Positions 5,184 to 7,059 of a stretch of DNA of 7,059 bases are shown here, piece by piece. The position numbers were made by a program, and so were the translations under genes. The notes below the pieces were generated by a model. That model had not been told where the DNA came from and did not search any database. It was given only the letters and a program-made list of their open reading frames with translations. Numbering within the stretch: the first letter of the stretch is position 1; each line of letters begins with the position of its first letter. Source of the stretch: DUZB01 sp964407525 (lineage in GTDB: Bacteria > Desulfobacterota > DSM-4660 > Desulfatiglandales > Desulfatiglandaceae); assembly GCA_964407525.1 (NCBI GenBank), contig CAYOWC010000262.1, positions 1-7,059 of the forward strand. Direction: 5' to 3'.

Positions 5184-6611
5184 ATGCGTACTTCTTTAAA
5201 GAACGTTCGATTTTTCATATTCTCACTTCTTTTCATATCCCTGCTAACTGTCCCGCTTTCCGGATGCGGGGGCAATTCTTCGGAAACACCCGTTGGAAAG
5301 ACCACCCGGTTTGTCTTTATTTCGGATATGCATTTTTCCCCTTTTTTTGATGAGACCCTTTTCAATGACCTGGTTCAGGCGGATGTTTCGCAATGGGCAG
5401 GTATCTTTCAAAGTTCGACGATTACCAAACCCCAGTCCTGGGGAAATGAAACCAACTACCCGCTTCTCATTCAAGCGTTGGATTCCGCAAGAGAACAGGT
5501 AAATTCGATGCCCTTTCTTCTTTTCGGGGGAGATATCCTGGCTCATAAATTCCGGGAAAAATTTTTCGGGTTATACGGGAAGGAGGACGAGGAAGCGCTA
5601 CGTTCCTTCTCGTACAAGACGGTGGCCTTCTTTGTGTCCCAGGTCAGGGAGCGTTTCAGCGAGGTCCCCGTGTTATTCATTCTCGGAAATGTCGACTCCT
5701 ACGCAGGAGATTATCGCATCGTCCCTGGCGGCCCATTTTTGGCAGACACCGCGGAACTGTTCTATTCCGAATTTCTCCTCGGGGGAGCCGACAGGGAGAA
5801 ATATTTCGAAACCTATTCGGCCGGTGGGTATTATGTTGCGGATCCACCGGGATCCAAGGTTCTTTTTGTATGCCTGAATGCAGTGCTTTTCTCCGTTCAC
5901 CGGGCTGATGCAACGGCGGAAGAAAAGGACGCGGCGTGGAAGCAGTTAGACTGGCTGGAAGAAACTTTTGTGAACGCCGGCAAAGAAGATAGAAAAATGT
6001 GGCTTTTCCTGCACATCCCGCCAGGAGCGGACATCTTTGGTACGGTACATACGTATATGGATGATGCCGGCCACATTTCCGATGCCGTCACCATGTGGCA
6101 AGAAAAATATCAACAGCGTTTTCTGGAACTGACGGCGCGCCATGCAGAGAATATCGAAGCGGGTTTTGCGGGGCATACGCATATGGATGAATACCTGCTT
6201 ACCCCGTCGGATGGAGCGCAAGACTCCGGAACGATAGTCATCAGCCCTTCCATAAGCCCCCTCTTTGGAAATAATCCCGCGTTTAAGGTGATGAAGATGG
6301 ATACTGCAGGGTGGAAACTTCTCGACTATCGGTCGGTTGCCTACCTTTTTGATAGTGCCCCGGAATTTGCTGCCTACTATGATTTCTCGGATACCTACGG
6401 GTCTGATGGCCTTCTGAGGGACGCCCTTAATAAGCTATTCTCTGAACTAGCCACAGACGCAGTAAAACGTCAGGCTTACTCCCGTTATTATTATTCCGGT
6501 CACGATGCCGGCAACCCCATAGATGATATAAACTGGCCGGCCTATTGGTGTGGTATCGGTACGCTCTATAAGCCCGATTACATCGATTGCGTTAATCATT
6601 ATTTTGAGTGA
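5184..6611 (+). CDS. Acid sphingomyelinase-like metallophosphoesterase, lipoprotein
   Basis: Calcineurin-type metallophosphoesterase of 475 residues, closest by motif pattern to the acid sphingomyelinase/SMPDL3 group. The N-terminus is a lipoprotein signal: basic start, hydrophobic 9-25, then lipobox L-S-G-C with Cys28 as the lipidation site. Gly at +2 would favour outer-membrane sorting by the enterobacterial rule. Metal-site motifs: I-S-D-M-H (Asp48, His50), F-G-G-D-I-L-A-H (Asp117, His121), L-G-N-V-D-S (Asn169), F-L-H-I-P-P-G (His277) and A-G-H-T-H-M-D-E (His331, His333). The G-D-x-x-A-H, H-I-P-P-G and G-H-T-H-x-D-E forms point to the sphingomyelinase-like branch. Oddity: the G-N-H-D/E His is Val170. 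The C-terminal part has two cysteines (456, 469) that could form a disulfide, as befits an extracytoplasmic protein. It follows the dehydrogenase by 24 bases. Likely activity is phosphodiester or phosphomonoester hydrolysis at the cell surface or in the periplasm; sphingomyelin itself is not implied. Confidence 0.85.
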   Translation: MRTSLKNVRFFIFSLLFISLLTVPLSGCGGNSSETPVGKTTRFVFISDMHFSPFFDETLFNDLVQADVSQWAGIFQSSTITKPQSWGNETNYPLLIQALDSAREQVNSMPFLLFGGDILAHKFREKFFGLYGKEDEEALRSFSYKTVAFFVSQVRERFSEVPVLFILGNVDSYAGDYRIVPGGPFLADTAELFYSEFLLGGADREKYFETYSAGGYYVADPPGSKVLFVCLNAVLFSVHRADATAEEKDAAWKQLDWLEETFVNAGKEDRKMWLFLHIPPGADIFGTVHTYMDDAGHISDAVTMWQEKYQQRFLELTARHAENIEAGFAGHTHMDEYLLTPSDGAQDSGTIVISPSISPLFGNNPAFKVMKMDTAGWKLLDYRSVAYLFDSAPEFAAYYDFSDTYGSDGLLRDALNKLFSELATDAVKRQAYSRYYYSGHDAGNPIDDINWPAYWCGIGTLYKPDYIDCVNHYFE

Positions 6612-6622
6612 CGAGTGACGAG
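6606..6622 (+). repeat. Short tandem repeat GAGTGAC (about 2.4 copies) spanning a stop codon
   Basis: GAGTGAC occurs at 6606-6612 and 6613-6619, followed by GAG. The phosphoesterase stop TGA (6609-6611) lies in the first copy. A related look (GTGAGCGGCGAACAGTGG) recurs at 6957-6974. Such simple GAGTGAC-type runs often mark the start of intergenic DNA in genomes of this kind, which is from memory and not checked. Confidence 0.5.
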
Positions 6623-6635
6623 AGGTCAGTGGGTG

Positions 6636-6809
6636 CTATTCGGGTTTGGTTTTAAACAATTCCAGAGTCGCCGCCGCCATGGCTTTTACCCCCGTTTTTA
6701 TGGTTGCCTCCACCACAGGGGCAAACATGTTTGAATGTAAAGAAGGCGGTTCCTTTTTTGTAAGGATAGGCTTGATCGATAAGAACCTGGACGGTGTTTT
6801 GGCTTTCAT
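6636..6809 (-). CDS. Doubtful small ORF or gene remnant, convergent with the phosphoesterase gene
   Basis: Minus-strand frame of 57 codons from an ATG at 6809, with AAGGG (6822-6818) 8 bases upstream as a possible ribosome binding site; the same frame is open back to 6902. The C-terminal half (H-S-N-M-F-A-P-V-V-E-A-T then T-G-V-K-A-M-A-A-A-T-L-E-L-F) reads more like protein than the rest and faintly recalls the last helix of amidohydrolase/M20-type enzymes, though I cannot assign it. It ends 24 bases from the phosphoesterase stop in tail-to-tail orientation. It could be the left-over C-terminus of a decayed gene, a real small protein or a chance frame. An overlapping + strand frame (6646-6861) has no ATG start and no visible ribosome binding site. 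Confidence 0.2.
   Translation of the reverse strand: MKAKTPSRFLSIKPILTKKEPPSLHSNMFAPVVEATIKTGVKAMAAATLELFKTKPE
6739..6759 (+). terminator. Weak candidate intrinsic terminator
   Basis: AAAGAAGG (6739-6746) can pair with CCTTTTTT (6752-6759) around the loop CGGTT, giving 8 bp with one G-U pair; the T-rich arm doubles as the T tract. The stem has only two G-C pairs, and it lies 128 bases after the phosphoesterase stop, inside the doubtful minus-strand frame. It is the only hairpin-plus-T structure I see downstream of the operon. Confidence 0.2.
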
Positions 6810-7059
6810 CAAAAGAACCCTTGGGTTGCTGCGCAAAGGCGGAAACCCAGAAAAAGGATAAAACCTACACAACGTGAAAATACCAATCCAGTCGTGGGAC
6901 TTTCACTCGTTTCAGCATCGCGTCTTTTCCTTCCTGTGAACAATGAATAACGGCTAGTGAGCGGCGAACAGTGGTCTGCTTCAGGAAATGGTTACATCTC
7001 CATGATGGTCAGTATCCGCCACCCTGTAGGGATCTGGTTTAGGAATAAAACAGCCAGAA

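Larger units (their letters stand above)
6612..7059. other. Intergenic or decayed region with no convincing gene
   Basis: These 448 bases hold no gene on the + strand that I can support. On the minus strand there are two coding-like stretches in different frames. One is open from 7008 down to a TAG at 6867-6865; it has an internal ATG at 6918 preceded by AGGAAGG (6935-6929) and gives 17 residues from that ATG. The other is open from 6902 down to 6636. The two overlap between 6902 and 6868, as would be seen if a minus-strand gene had suffered a frameshift, but chance is an equally good explanation. No promoter, tRNA-like fold or insertion-sequence end was recognised. Confidence 0.5.

Noticed and set aside
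3274..6611. A new defence or signalling system formed by the ATPase, dehydrogenase and phosphoesterase
   Set aside because: The ATPases belong clearly to a complete importer, the dehydrogenase is a typical metabolic enzyme with all metal ligands, and the phosphoesterase is a secreted lipoprotein; nothing points to nucleic-acid defence.
6646..6861. Plus-strand frame of 71 codons after the phosphoesterase
   Set aside because: It starts with TTG, has no ribosome binding site and no recognisable motif, and overlaps an equally weak minus-strand frame.

Overview
The window reads as a chromosomal piece of an anaerobic Gram-negative bacterium. My best guess is the Desulfobacterota (former Deltaproteobacteria). 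The grounds are a complete branched-chain-amino-acid-type (HAAT) ABC transporter cluster, a lipoprotein with a lipobox, moderately GC-rich genes, and AT-richer intergenic DNA carrying palindromic TTCGATATT-type repeats of the sort I associate with that group. The taxonomy is inference only.

Layout, all clear genes on the + strand. (1) 3-374: the C-terminal end of a periplasmic substrate-binding protein, cut by the window edge. (2) 375-655: an intergenic gap with a strong GC hairpin just after the binding-protein stop, then a roughly 93-bp palindromic repeat, then a strong ribosome binding site. (3) 656-3978: two membrane permeases (LivH-like, LivM-like) and two ATPases (LivG-like, LivF-like), packed with gaps of 2 to 12 bases. 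(4) 3999-5159: an iron-type (group III) alcohol dehydrogenase, 20 bases after livF. (5) 5184-6611: an acid-sphingomyelinase-like metallophosphoesterase lipoprotein, 24 bases after the dehydrogenase. (6) 6612-7059: low-information DNA with a short tandem repeat, a weak hairpin and minus-strand coding-like scraps, none a convincing gene.

How the genes fit together: the binding protein should capture a small organic solute in the periplasm, LivH/LivM form the channel and LivG/LivF power it. The spacing suggests the dehydrogenase and the phosphoesterase are cotranscribed with the transporter. That raises the possibility that the imported solute is, or yields, an alcohol or aldehyde, and that the surface phosphoesterase releases the solute from a phosphodiester. 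This is a hypothesis; the transporter family alone does not fix the substrate.

I found no CRISPR array, RNA gene, intact insertion sequence or clearly new system. The points most worth a second look are the departures from consensus in the phosphoesterase active site (GN-Val-Asp in place of GN-His-Asp/Glu) and in both ATPases, the metabolic cargo in the transporter operon, and the palindromic element separating the binding protein from the permeases.
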